DNA from: Strongylocentrotus purpuratus
Taxonomy: Eukaryota > Echinodermata > Echinoidea > Camarodonta > Strongylocentrotidae
Direction: 5' to 3'
DNA: 64,000 nt
Assembly: GCF_000002235.5 (NCBI RefSeq)
Contig: NW_022145605.1
Span: 1,901,178-1,965,177, forward strand
Part shown: positions 20,176 to 31,312 of the stretch, piece after piece
How the letters are laid out: the number at the start of each line of letters is the position of its first letter
Position numbering within the stretch: position 1 is the first letter of the stretch
Translations under genes and position numbers: made by a program
Notes under the pieces: generated by a model
Database searches by the model: none
What the model was told of the DNA's origin: nothing
What the model saw: only the letters and a program-made list of their open reading frames with translations

Positions 20176-22446
20176 TGCTATTGTGGGAATTCGTTGTTTA
20201 TTCTAAAATTAATCTGACGACATATGCTTGCACTTTCCTTGTCTGAAACTGGCGACTAATATTGCAATCCGTAGGGATACACTAGTATAGTGTCGTCAAA
20301 AGTTAAATCGTAGAGAATTTTTTTTTTTTTTTTTTTTTGCAAACTCCATTTACAGAAATGTCAATTAGGGGAAGTGACTAGATTTTATTAATTCATTAAC
20401 TTTACATAACTATCTTGATCTAAGGAGACACGAACGAACGAACTATATGGATACTAAAATGATTGTATGTCAATTCAACTAAATAATAATTTTTATCATA
20501 TGGCTCCGGTTAGTCTCATTTCACAACGCCCCCTATCGTCAGAGCATGATCTGAGTCGGCAGCCTAACATGTTAGCCTATGGACGTTTTTTTTAAAAATC
20601 GTTAAAAATTCATTTTTTGTTTAAACGAAAAGCACATCCACCCCGACGTACGTTATCACTAGCTCTTTCATTGGAGCCCTAATGTCTCATTGACTTTTGA
20701 AAGTTCACCCACCGTAATTTTTCAAAATAGGTTGCAAGCTCGTCATTGCCTATAATACACATGTGAAACAAGTCTAACTTCTGACTCAGTTTACCAAGCG
20801 ATTTGAAGATTATAGGTCGAGCACACGAAACATAAAAAGCATGAATTATCATAGATCACTTCTGCCTATTTCATTATGTCCATTTCATCCAACCCCCCAC
20901 CGTAATTTTTCCATTTCTTAAAAGCAAACATTTTGCCGAGTTTAGCAAAAACATGAATATTCATGAACGGTCAGACAATACAGCCTTTATAGTACGTAAC
21001 GTATAGTGAATGGAATGGGCGATGATCCGTTCAGGAGGCAGAGGTCAGTGGTTTGTGCTGGCAATGTTCACGCGAGCGAAAATGAGACAATCGGAGCAAT
21101 ATGTAAGATGAAACCTGATTTGCTCTTTATTTTCATAAATATCACATGCAAAGCATCGTATCTGGATCTCATCGGCAAATCGGAGGGCTTAATATCACAC
21201 AACACGGTGAATTGGACAGAAATCGTGATGACATTTTAAACTTTAAAAATGACCACATCATATAAAAACTGAATTTCTGCTCTTCACTCTCATATATAAT
21301 ACATGTCGAAAAAAAAAAAATCTGGATCTTTTACTTTCCGAGATTGAATTTAGGGGGGGGGGGGGACTGAACTCTACCACTGTGTAGAGTTGTGATTGGC
21401 TGATCAGCACAGTAGACTGAAACCCCACACATTTCGATCAGGATATTTCCTTTAATTTGGGGGAGTTTTTAAACTCATTACACTTAATAATGACCTATAT
21501 CATAACGGTTGGCCGGTTGGCATACATTATATTTTTGTTAAACATGACAACGCCCCATTATGTATAAATTTTGCTTTCGTTTTTCAATTTATTATTTTGT
21601 TGCTTAAATATAGACCTACATGGTTTTGTATTTATTTTGGTATATTATTTCATTTATTATTTACAAGCATTTTCAATATGCAAATAGGCCAAGCTCCAAA
21701 GTGACTGAGAGAGGAAGATTTTTTATTTTTAACTTTAGTTTAAAATGTACATAAATAGAAAAATAGGCCTACAAATACTGCGCAGAAAATAAACACAAAG
21801 TAACCTATATAGGTGAAGTCAAGGAAAGACCACTTATAGGGACAACGCAATCACCGCCAGAAAATGATATATTTTCTGGCTGATATTACATCACTGACTT
21901 GAAGGACATTAAATTGATTTAAGTTATAAAGAATTCAACTGGTTGTACAGCACACTATATAATAATTCTTTATTATTTGAGATTGCCAAAGTGGTTAAAA
22001 ATAATATTTCCCAACGTGACAACAAGCTGTACTGTCACTTCAAGAGAGCAAAACAAATTAGAGACACACATTGAATTTATACTGCAATATAATTTGGTAA
22101 CATTACTATTCTTCAACAAAGATAAGAGGTTTGATATTTCATCTATAAATAAAGCTCGGGAGTTTGATTCAACTTTCAAGTTTGAGTATTCACATTCTAT
22201 AACCAAACTGTCTCTAGAGCAAAATTAACAAATGTAGGCCAATTTATACTTGATCATTGGCACTTTCCTTTCAAAAATTACAATTTGTGTGAAAAAACAA
22301 CTCTTTCCATATATGAAATAATTTTTTTCTCGTTATAAGGATAATTATGAAAGAAAAACTATATAGCTAATTGTTATTCCTTCAATATATTTTGTATTTA
22401 TTATTTATCTTTTTATTTTCACTTCTTTCTCTGTTCTTTCTCTGTT

Positions 22447-22448
<2 letters not shown>

Positions 22449-22487
<39 letters not shown>

Positions 22488-22500
22488 CCCCCCCCCCCCA
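22449..22500. repeat. CT microsatellite followed by C-run
   Basis: About 17 CT units and then about 15 C. It produces a spurious Ser/Leu/Pro ORF. Confidence 0.85.
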
Positions 22501-22893
22501 TTTCTATCTCTACCCATTTTGCGTCCTTATTTTATAATGGATATCTAATATACTTCTCAGGATTCTTCCCGCATTTCACCCAAATCGAAAATATGTTTCT
22601 GCATTAGCGCCATCTATATTTTGTGTGTATCCTGAACGATTTTGTATCGAAAGTAGATCTGTGTGTTTTATACAGGTTTATTTAAAAACAAATTATAATC
22701 AATCATTTTAAAAATGTATTCAAGGTTTACAAGAGTGTTCATAATTATAGATATCTGGGTTGTTAGTCATTCCCGATTAGTCACCTAGACGCATAGTTTA
22801 GTATTAATAACATTGTTTGCCTTTCGATTTCTTTTTTTCTTCAAAGAAAATATAGGGGAGGGAGACGGGGAGACAAGAAAGTGAGCTAGAAAA

Positions 22894-22895
<2 letters not shown>

Positions 22896-22934
<39 letters not shown>
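22896..22934. repeat. GA microsatellite
   Basis: About 18 uninterrupted GA units followed by GTGAGAGAG. Confidence 0.85.
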
Positions 22935-22936
<2 letters not shown>

Positions 22937-24723
22937 GAGAGTTTAAACCGAGGGCTCGTCAACTAAACACCCCTTTAAAAAAATTTCCAATTAAAAACAA
23001 AAATCATGAAAGTCACAATTTGACAGTTAGATGCGATGTTATAAAAACAAGAAAATATGGCACTGTTTACAACTCCAGATGCGTATCGACTATCGAGGGA
23101 TTATAGCATTGTAATAAAATTGTATGGTACCCTGCACCCCCTGCACAAACTTATCAGTTAAAAATATAAAGCAGATTAAAGGGTCATCCAACCCTTGTTT
23201 TAAGAACATTTGTATGAAAGCATAATAAGAAGATAAACAGACTTGTGAAAGTTTGAAATACATCGGAACAATAATCAGAAAAATAATTATGAATGTTTTG
23301 ATTGGCAGTTTGTGACGTATAGTCGTGAATAACTCAATATCATTTATTTTTGTTTTTCTTCTACTCTCTCCCATGGAGCACTACTCAAAATGTATAGTCT
23401 AGAGAACACCCCTGAGTCTTACATTGAAGAAAATTTGACATTTTGGTCATTTTGTCTGTTGGAGCAAGAAGTTACTTGGTTGGAGCAAATGGAAAAATGT
23501 CCGTCACTACACCTCCATGTCTTCACATGCAGACACTTTACCGATTCAGCCAACTAAGAGCCCACAATGACAATTACTTTCAAAGTTCATAACATTCTCA
23601 TCTTTTGTCTAATTTCATTCAAATTTTCACCAGGTTACTTCTCTTTACTTTCCTCTATAAAGTAGTTTGCTATCAAGGTTAGATTTATATCTAATACATG
23701 GTTTGAAATAAAGAAATTGCATCTAACACTGAAAAGACCCTGGTTGATGGTAAAAGTGATAAACATAGATATACTAGAGTGCGGGGGGAGGCAATTAACG
23801 ACTGAGCATTATTTAATTTTGCACTTCTTAGCCTCAAAAATATAATACCCAGGGCATGCAGACCTATAGACAAATAAATCGAGTTGTAAATTGGAAAAAC
23901 CAATGCCGGTAGCCGATTTATTGGGCGCAATTATACAGGCCTGTCGACAATCCTGACGATTTGTATACGTCATGAATCTAGCTAACAAGGCAAGGTTGGA
24001 TTTCGGTTGAATGTTGAGCCTTCTGTAAGCCTTTTTTGCCCCCTCCCCTCCCCCCCCCCCCCCTCCCCACGGGGCTAAAAGGTGTTCCAATAAAGTTCAA
24101 GTTCGAGTTGAAAATAGAATTGCTGCCTTTTTTGTTTACACAGTCTTTATCATTTATTTGAGGCGCAAATGTACCAAAAATCCTGATGAAAACTGAATTC
24201 TATGGAAGATAGTGTTTGAATGTTGGATTTCTTTCTGAATTTTCAATATGCTATCCATGCACTGCATGCATCTCCACTGGCGTACTGATGGGGCGTGGGT
24301 GGGAGGCCGACGGGACAGTTGCCCCACCCCACCTCAAAAAAAAAATTGTTCAAACGTGGTTTATTTCTCACAAATGTTACTGAAATGACATGATTTTCCG
24401 TTTTTTATTGTCTCACTTTCGACCATTCTGCCCCCCCCCCCCAAAAAAAAAAGCTTTTGCTCTTTACCCCACTAGTTGCATCTAGCTATTGGCACAGAAT
24501 TACGAGATGATGAAGAAACAACAGACCTATGATAGGTCTGTATCATCATTTTATGAGGAAGCAAAGCGATCCAGTTTTAGACAAAAAAAATTGTTCGCGT
24601 TTTTTTCTTCTTCTTCTGCTGCTTTTCCTTTAATTTTTGTAATGCACTCATCCGATTAATGGAGTGCACAATGTACGCTGTTGCCCGTAAACATTTGTTT
24701 TTGTTGTCTTGCGGTACTTTTCC

Positions 24724-24770
24724 ATGAAATGATATGGTTCATGAAATGATATGGTTCATGAAATGATATT
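24724..24770. repeat. 17-bp tandem repeat
   Basis: The unit ATGAAATGATATGGTTC occurs twice exactly and a third time as ATGAAATGATATT. Confidence 0.85.
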
Positions 24771-26502
24771 GTTTATTCTTGATAGATGAAGTTTATATCT
24801 TCTCAGAATTTCATTGGTCAATCCATAGACCTACTTCGTAGTAGGTCCATGGTCAATCTCTGTGACTCTTTTAGATTAGACTTATCAGTGAATTACAATG
24901 AAACAATCATTCGACCTTGCCGCCAAAAGAAACGATTTTAGAAATAAACCCGCGCCTTATCTAACGGTTCACTGTCCTAACCAAACAATAACATAATCAT
25001 AAATTCAACAAGGTTAGAAGTCCATCCGTGCTGTGCTAAGATTTGGTTTCCCTCGAAAGCTGATTTGCATATAGACCAAAACAAACTTCTGTGAATTCTA
25101 TTTTTGGCATCATATCGCTATGCGATGTCCTTTACGGATGAGTTCATTATTTTGTAGGGGTGAAAAGCTTAACGTGTGCAATGCTCATGTTAATAATATT
25201 CGCACGTGGAGAGATTTTTGAGATATGAGGGCCAATAAATCTTGGTTTTCAACCAAAAGTAGTTTGGCTGACAAAGAACGAAAATCTGTTCTGAAATAAT
25301 CTGGCATTGATATCGATGTTTTCTTTCTTCTTGTGTTTTACTAGGCTTTCAACCGGAAATGGTTTAGACATTTACTGGCGGGAAGTATTCATAATTTCTA
25401 TCTTTCATCTTTGTTACGGGGAAACCATAATTACAAAGTTTTCACCATGCCGAGAGGCGACAACTTTCTATGTCCTACTGTGCACTTTTCCTTTTTTGTA
25501 TCCATGCCATGGCTTGTTTCACTCGTGGGAAACTTCAGTCCCCATATGCCGAATATTTAGGCCTTTACTGTATCTCTCTCTCTCTCTCTCTAAAATTAAA
25601 GTGCCATATCGTTTGACTTTGGCGATCATGCTGTTCCACAACCCTCTATCAGAGAGTTAAATCTGCATTATAGTTTATGATCACGTTAGGAATGGGACAA
25701 ATTATGATTTGAATTGTAAGCATAGGCCTATCGGTAAAAATATTTTTCATCAACACAATCGAGACATTTAATGATATAGGGTAATAGCGTTATAGTCATG
25801 CGACAATTAATGTTTCACACGAATTAAAACAAAAATGAACAAAGTAGGCTTACAGGTGTTTTTTTTTTTTTTTTTAAATAGACACTAAATTAAATTATGC
25901 CATCTATTGCAATCTTTGCGAAGAATGCAAACTAGCCCTGGAGATGTAACAGCAGGGCCTGTGGATCGTGGAATTACCCATTCATTGTATTTTATTATTA
26001 TTTTTTTTTTTTTTTGGGGGGGGGGGGTGAAACTTAATTTTTTTTTACCGACAGTGTTAATATCTATTTCTTCTTCTTCTTCGAGATAATCTGCCTCCTT
26101 CAATACTGAAGATTCTTGCAAATGCCGTATACTCGGCCTGATTATTTTACCATCAACATTCACTGATTTGTCTTATAAAATAAATAATTAGGAGAAACTT
26201 TCATACAGATCATAATATACCCACTGATACTTCTAAAATTAATTTCACTTTCATGAAAAATATCTTGCTTCTGAATGATGAACGATGAACGAAAAGAACA
26301 AAGAAGATTTTCTTCTAAGGTTATCACTAGTTCACACATGGCATGGCCAGAATATCATTATAAAGAAATACAAACCCTGTCTACAACAAAGACATTCCTT
26401 TACTATATCATATTGCAACCCCCCCCCCCCCCCCCCCCCCATCCGTTTCTTTGTTCCTAATAATTTTAGTTCCTATCCGTCGAACGTCTTGAACACCCCT
26501 AT

Positions 26503-26782
26503 ATGACAATGAAGGTGCTCAGGTCATACGGACTGCTCACAACAAGTTACCTTTTCGCCATCGAAAATCTCGTCGATCGCACGCGCGCAACTGAATCAAA
26601 ACATTGGAAGCCATTCATTGGAATTTTCCCGCGACTTGGGGATTGGATTTGGTATTATATCTCATCATTCGATAACCTTTCAGCTAATATCAACAATTGT
26701 TGTGAGCTCCTTTTTGCGTTTCTCGTCGGTATTCCTCCATTACATATCACTTCAGTATTTTCCTGCGGAGCAAGCACCATTT
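26503..26782 (+). promoter_or_regulatory. Candidate distal promoter / non-coding first exon of the YPEL gene
   Basis: A local CpG-bearing patch (GTCGATCGCACGCGCG, TTTTCCCGCGACTTGG with an E2F-like TTTCCCGC) stands out in AT-rich DNA and ends at a strong splice donor CATTT|GTAAGT (26782/26783). The YPEL gene needs an upstream non-coding exon to pair with the acceptor at 42787. This is the best candidate seen, about 16 kb upstream. A 139-residue ORF running through the donor has no recognisable content. Confidence 0.3.
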
Positions 26783-26783
26783 G

Positions 26784-28143
26784 TAAGTAACATTGATGAA
26801 GTTATTATGCCAGCTGCCAGCTGTGTGTTGGCTTGCGCAATGCAGTATTCCATGCATCTCGATCTTGTATCTCGTATCTCACAATGCAATGCAGGTTGCT
26901 TATTGCATTGGATGCTAGTCTGTTTTGTCGACCATGCTGTATTGACTTGTTGTGTACATGACATCAATTGTAATGCTTTGTCCTCCGTACTGATTACTAC
27001 TGAAGAAGATGAATTGAGAGCCCCTGAAATAATATGAACGCCAAATGTAAAAGATCTACTTAAATGTATTACATCTGCTAAACACTTCCTGGAACTAGCA
27101 ATTTAATAAACAAACCATGAACATATTATTTCAATTTTACCAAACATTTAATGAATAAAAGAGTGGAAGAATATCTGACTTAATATGTGAGATATGATTA
27201 CATTGACTTTAAAATGTTCTTGATTGTGTGTTTTAAAATATATTCTGTTGATATTTAAGAGGGCATTGCAAGGCATTCAATTTTCAATTCAATTAATTAA
27301 TTTTTCTTCTTTCAGTCGTTCACATTTACAATGATGGTACATTTTAACACATTCACATATTTATATGCATTGTCTTACTAAGGAGCCCGAGAAGACAGGT
27401 GAAATAGTGAATGGTGAAAGAATGTATTAAACTTGAGTAGAAGTCTAGTTTAACTTAAAGAAAGGAAACTTAAAAATTTCAAGTTCAATTTTTACAATTC
27501 AATTTATGATAGTCACTCTAACTTGTAAGTTTTAAGGGTCTAGCTCTAGGTCTAGATCTAAAAATTCAAGCACTTTCTCTTTTTTTGTAGACAATTAGAA
27601 GTAATGTAGACTCGTCTCTAGGTTACATTTTTATTTTCATGGTAGGTCTACATCTCTTTATTTATGGGGATGTTGTTGTTTTTCTTCTATTACTGTATTA
27701 GAAATTTAGAATATGCTTATAAATGAAAAGGGGTAGAATTAGAATTCCCAAATTGCAGAACCATCAACATGTAGTGCTGTGTGATTGTGTGATTTTGATG
27801 AATCAACATTGGCTCACAAGAAAATAAAAAATGATAACAAAATAATAATATGAGATTTGTATAGCACCCACCAAATTCACTTGAAAGCAAATGCTCAGGG
27901 GGCACACTTGTGAAACAGAAATAAAAAAGAGATTGTTTAAAAGCATCTGCAATATAAAATAAAGAAACAAGAGTAAGAAAAATAAATGCAAAATTGAAAT
28001 TTAATGATATGATATGCCAAATTAAACAGATACATATTAATATTATATGTAAACAGTTCGACTGATCTACTAATAACAAATCTCTTGAGGGAGAGCACAC
28101 CAAGACGTAGGCTCTGCATGAGCAAAGTTTCTTTCCCCCACTT
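26784..28143. other. Spacer without recognised genes
   Basis: AT-rich sequence. A minus-strand SINE-tail fragment (GGTGCTATACAAATCTCAT, then an (ATT)n) is at about 27838-27875. Nothing else is recognisable. Confidence 0.5.
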
Positions 28144-28332
28144 CAGGGAAAAAATTAATATTTATTTTTCGGGGGCTACTTTTCAACCTTGCCTGCATTA
28201 AAATAACATTCTGAAATTGGTTTTGCATTGAACTCTATGCAAATTTTCGGGGGCTCTTTTTAAATTTTCGGGGGCTCTTTTGGGCATTTCAGGGGCTATT
28301 TCGCCCTGAGCCCCCGTGTATTTTTTTCACTG
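28144..28332 (-). mobile_element. hAT-like MITE with 8-bp target duplication, copy 2
   Basis: Same family as 2808-2958. On the plus strand it begins CAGGGAAAAAATTAATA and ends TTTTTTTCACTG, with CCCCACTT on both sides (28136-28143, 28333-28340). It contains several CGGGGGCT blocks and a longer interior than copy 1. Confidence 0.87.
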
Positions 28333-29052
28333 CCCCACTTAGTATTCAAGAAATGAAGTTATGTAAATTGAATCTTAGATTCTAAACTGTACATCCTGTT
28401 TCTAGCTTACATGTTCATATACATGTACAGATACTTGTGTAGATGGCAGTTTTCAAAGCAAATATTTTGTCTGGAGTTCTGAGAACTGTTATTTGTACAG
28501 CTCTGTGAATTATTTGCTTCCGGTGTTTACCTTGTGCAACAAAACACCATTCATTAAGTGCACCATTTGCTGAGGAGTTATGTAAATATAAATTTCTATT
28601 ATTCTGCTGCAAAAAATGTTCACAATTCTGAATGGGATTATTATTAGGAATATATCTATCAGAGAGAACATATGAAAACTTTTACATAACTTTTTCAACT
28701 ATCCAATTCAATGAGGACAAGAATTTTTTTTAAATTTTAAGTTTGATAAACCAGCAGTTCTGTTGAAAAATATGAAATTCATCTTGGATCATGAATAAGT
28801 CACATTTGTACTTACAAAATGTACTCATATTTTATATATAATGCATCTACATCATTATCGCCATTAGGACATTTCCTTTATATAATATCCCCAGACTTTA
28901 CATTTTCATTATTTTGTTTTTATAACCATTCTTGCTTGAAGTATTGCACACAGACTGCTCATATACATTTTTATCTGCAAGACCTTATAATATATACCAG
29001 AGAGATCATACAGCATTAAGTGAAAGTTTGCCATTTTTTCTAATATACTCGG

Positions 29053-29092
29053 CCTACATCATGTACATGTACATGTACAGTACATGTACATT
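29053..29092. repeat. TACATG palindromic repeat
   Basis: GTACATGTACATGTACAGTA and following bases form a self-complementary (GTACAT)n array. Similar short arrays occur at about 33690-33740, 40062-40090 and 40667-40682. Confidence 0.7.
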
Positions 29093-29400
29093 ATATAAAA
29101 GTTGCTGCTTTGTATGGTGGCCCTGAAGGGACATTGCGAATAGACTAAATCGTGAAAAATATGCGATAAAATTCACGATATCGTCAATTTTATCGCATAT
29201 TTTTCACAAAGAAATTCACGAAATTGACGATATCGTGAACTTTATCGTGAACTTTCACGATGAAATTGACGATATCCTGAATTTTATCGTGAAAAGTTCA
29301 CGATATCGTCAATTTTATCGTGTACTCTATCGTGTACTCTATCGTGTACTCTCCTGACGGGCGCTTCGTAAACAAAACCAGCCCTAGCTGGGGGAGACAG

Positions 29401-29940
29401 AGAGAAGGAAAAAAGGGAAAGGGAAAGAGAAGATAAAAGGAAAGAAAGAATAATAAGAAGAAAAGAGGGAAACGGGGGGGGGGGGGGGGGGGGGGGGCGA
29501 AGGGCTCTTGCCTCCTCCTCACTCCCCCCCCCCCCTCCCCGCCAAAAAATAAATCAGAGAGAGAGAGAGAAGGGAAAGGGAAAGGGAAAGAGAAGATAAA
29601 AGGAAAGAAAGAAGAGGAAGAAGAAGAAAAGAGGAAAACGGGGGAAGGGCGAAGGACTCTTGCCCCCCCCCTCCCCCCCCCCCCCCCCCCGCCAAAAAAT
29701 AAATCAGAGAGAGAGAGAGAAGGGAAAGGGAAAGGGAAAGAGAAGATAAAAGGAAAGAAAGAAGAGGAAGAAGAAGAAAAGAGGGAAACGGGGGCAAAGG
29801 GCTTTTGCCTCGTCCCCCCGCCCCCCGCCAAAAAATAAATAAGAGAGAGAGAGAGAAGGAAAGGGAAAGAGAAGAAAGAAAGAGAAAAACGAAAAAGAGG
29901 GAGAATAGGAAAGAAAGGAAAAGAAAGAAAAGAAAGGAGG
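29401..29940. repeat. Foldback interior, left tandem array
   Basis: About three to four units of 130-150 bp: GGGAAAGGGAAAGAGAAG, AAAGGAAAGAAAGAAG, GAAAAGAGGGAAACGGG, GCGAAGGGCTCTTGCC, a C-tract, then GCCAAAAAATAAATCAG. Unit boundaries (AAAAAATAAAT) are at about 29543, 29693 and 29829. Confidence 0.85.
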
Positions 29941-30876
29941 CAAGAGCCCTTCGCCCCTGTTTCCCTCTTTTCTTATTCTTTTTCCTCTTCTTTCTTTCCT
30001 TTTATATTTTCTTTCCCTCTCCCTTCTCTTTCCCTTTATGGCGGGAGGGGGGAGGGGGAGGTAAGAGCCTTTCGCCCTTCCCCCGTTTCCCTCTTTCCGT
30101 CTTCTTCTTCTTTCTTTCCTTTATATTTTCTTTCCCTTTCCCTTTCCCTTCTCTCTATCTCTCTCTCTCTCTCCTATTTATTTGTTGGCGCGGGAGGGGG
30201 GGGGGAGGAGGCAAGAGACCCTCTTTTCTTCTTATTCTTCTTCCTTTCCTCTTTTATTCTCTTTCCCTTTCCCTTCTCTCTCTCTCTCTCTTATTTATTT
30301 TTTGGGCGGGGGGATGCAAGAGCCCTTCGCCCCCGTTTCCCTCTTTTCTTCTTCTTCTTCCTCTTCTTTCTTTCCTTTTATCTTCTCTTTCCCTTTCCCT
30401 TTCCCTTCTCTCTCTATCTCTTATTTATTTTTTTGGCGGGGGGTGGGGAGGGAGGAGGCAAGAGCCCTTCGCCCTTCCCCCGTTTCCCTCTTTCCTTCTT
30501 ATTCCTCTTCTTTCTTTCCTTTTATATTTTCTTTCCCTTTCCCTTCTCTCTCTTATTTATTTTTGGCGGGGGGGGGGGGGGGGGGGAGGAGGCAAGAGCC
30601 CTTCGCCCTTCCCTGTTTCCCTCTTATTCCTCTTCTTTCTTTTCCTTTCCCTTCTCTCTCTCTCTCTCTCTCTCTTATTTATTTTTTTTGGCGGGGGGGG
30701 GGGGGGGGGGGGAGGTAAGAGCCTTTCGCCCTTCCCCGTTTCCCTCTTTCCTTCTTCCTCTTCTTCCTCTTCTTTCTTTCCTTTTATATTTTCTTTCCCT
30801 TTCCCTTTCCCTTCTCTCTCTCCTTATTTATTTTTTGGCGGGGGGGGGGGGGGGGGGGGAGAGGAGGAGGCAAGAG

Positions 30877-30934
<58 letters not shown>

Positions 30935-31005
30935 TTTCCCTCTTTCTTCTTATTATTCTTTCTTTCCTTTTATCTTCTCTTTCCCTTTCCCTTTTTTCCT
31001 TCTCT
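29941..31005. repeat. Foldback interior, right tandem array (inverted)
   Basis: The same unit in reverse complement, about seven to eight copies: GCAAGAGCCCTTCGCC, GTTTCCCTCTTTTCTTC, CTTTCCTTTTATCTTCTC, then TTATTTATTTTTTGGCGGG and a G-tract. G-tracts reach about 24 and one C-tract (30878-30933) exceeds 50, so the copy number and tract lengths in the assembly may be unreliable. Confidence 0.85.
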
Positions 31006-31312
31006 CTGTCTCCCCCAGCTAGGGCTGGTTTTGTTTACGAAGCGCCCGTCAGGAGAGTACACGATAGAGTACACGATAGAGTACACGATAGAGTACACGA
31101 TAGAGTACACAATAAAATTGACGATATCGTGAACTTTTCACGATAAAATTCAGGATATCGTCAATTTCATCGTGAAAAGTTCACGATATCGTCAATTTCG
31201 TGAATTTCTTCGTGAAAAATATGCGATAAAATTGACGATATCGTGAATTTTATCGCATATTTTTCACGATTTAGTCTATTCGCGATGTCCCTTCAGGGCC
31301 ACCATAGCTTTG

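Larger units (their letters stand above)
20176..26500. other. Gene-poor spacer upstream of EIF2B1
   Basis: The EIF2B1 5' UTR and promoter should occupy the first few hundred bases; a run of about 22 T follows at 20317-20338. Two direct copies of CACCGTAATTTTTC occur at about 20711 and 20899. CT and GA microsatellites lie at 22449-22500 and 22896-22934. An old repeat related to 5085-5250 occupies about 23178-23400. A 17-bp unit is tandemly repeated at 24724-24770. No conserved protein was recognised in either strand. Confidence 0.5.
29113..31306. mobile_element. Foldback-type DNA transposon, 2.2 kb, with 6-bp target duplication
   Basis: Long inverted arms: the left (29113-29400) begins TATGGTGGCCCTGAAGGGAC and the right (31006-31306) ends GTCCCTTCAGGGCCACCATA. 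GCTTTG directly flanks both ends (29107-29112, 31307-31312). The outer arm is built from short repeated blocks (ACGATATCGT, AATTTTATCG, GTGAAAA) and a 12-bp tandem TCGTGTACTCTA (3 copies left, 4 right), then unique GCGCTTCGTAAACAAAACC. Inside lie purine-rich tandem units in opposite orientations, switching at about 29940. No transposase is present; the 405-residue ORF inside is low-complexity Ser/Leu/Phe/Gly. The layout resembles foldback elements such as the sea urchin TU family, known from Strongylocentrotus purpuratus. Confidence 0.9.

Noticed and set aside
21006-21101. Possible plus-strand coding exon (MNGMGDDPFRRQRS..., donor AATAT|GTAAGA)
   Set aside because: Donor is good but no upstream or downstream partner exon and no recognised protein could be found.
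26618-27037. 139-codon plus-strand ORF
   Set aside because: No recognisable motif, no codon bias, and it runs through a strong splice donor; kept only as part of a possible non-coding first exon.
29805-31146. Long plus-strand ORFs (405 and 237 codons)
   Set aside because: They are low-complexity translations of pyrimidine-rich tandem units and G-tracts inside the foldback element; several frames are open at once on both strands.
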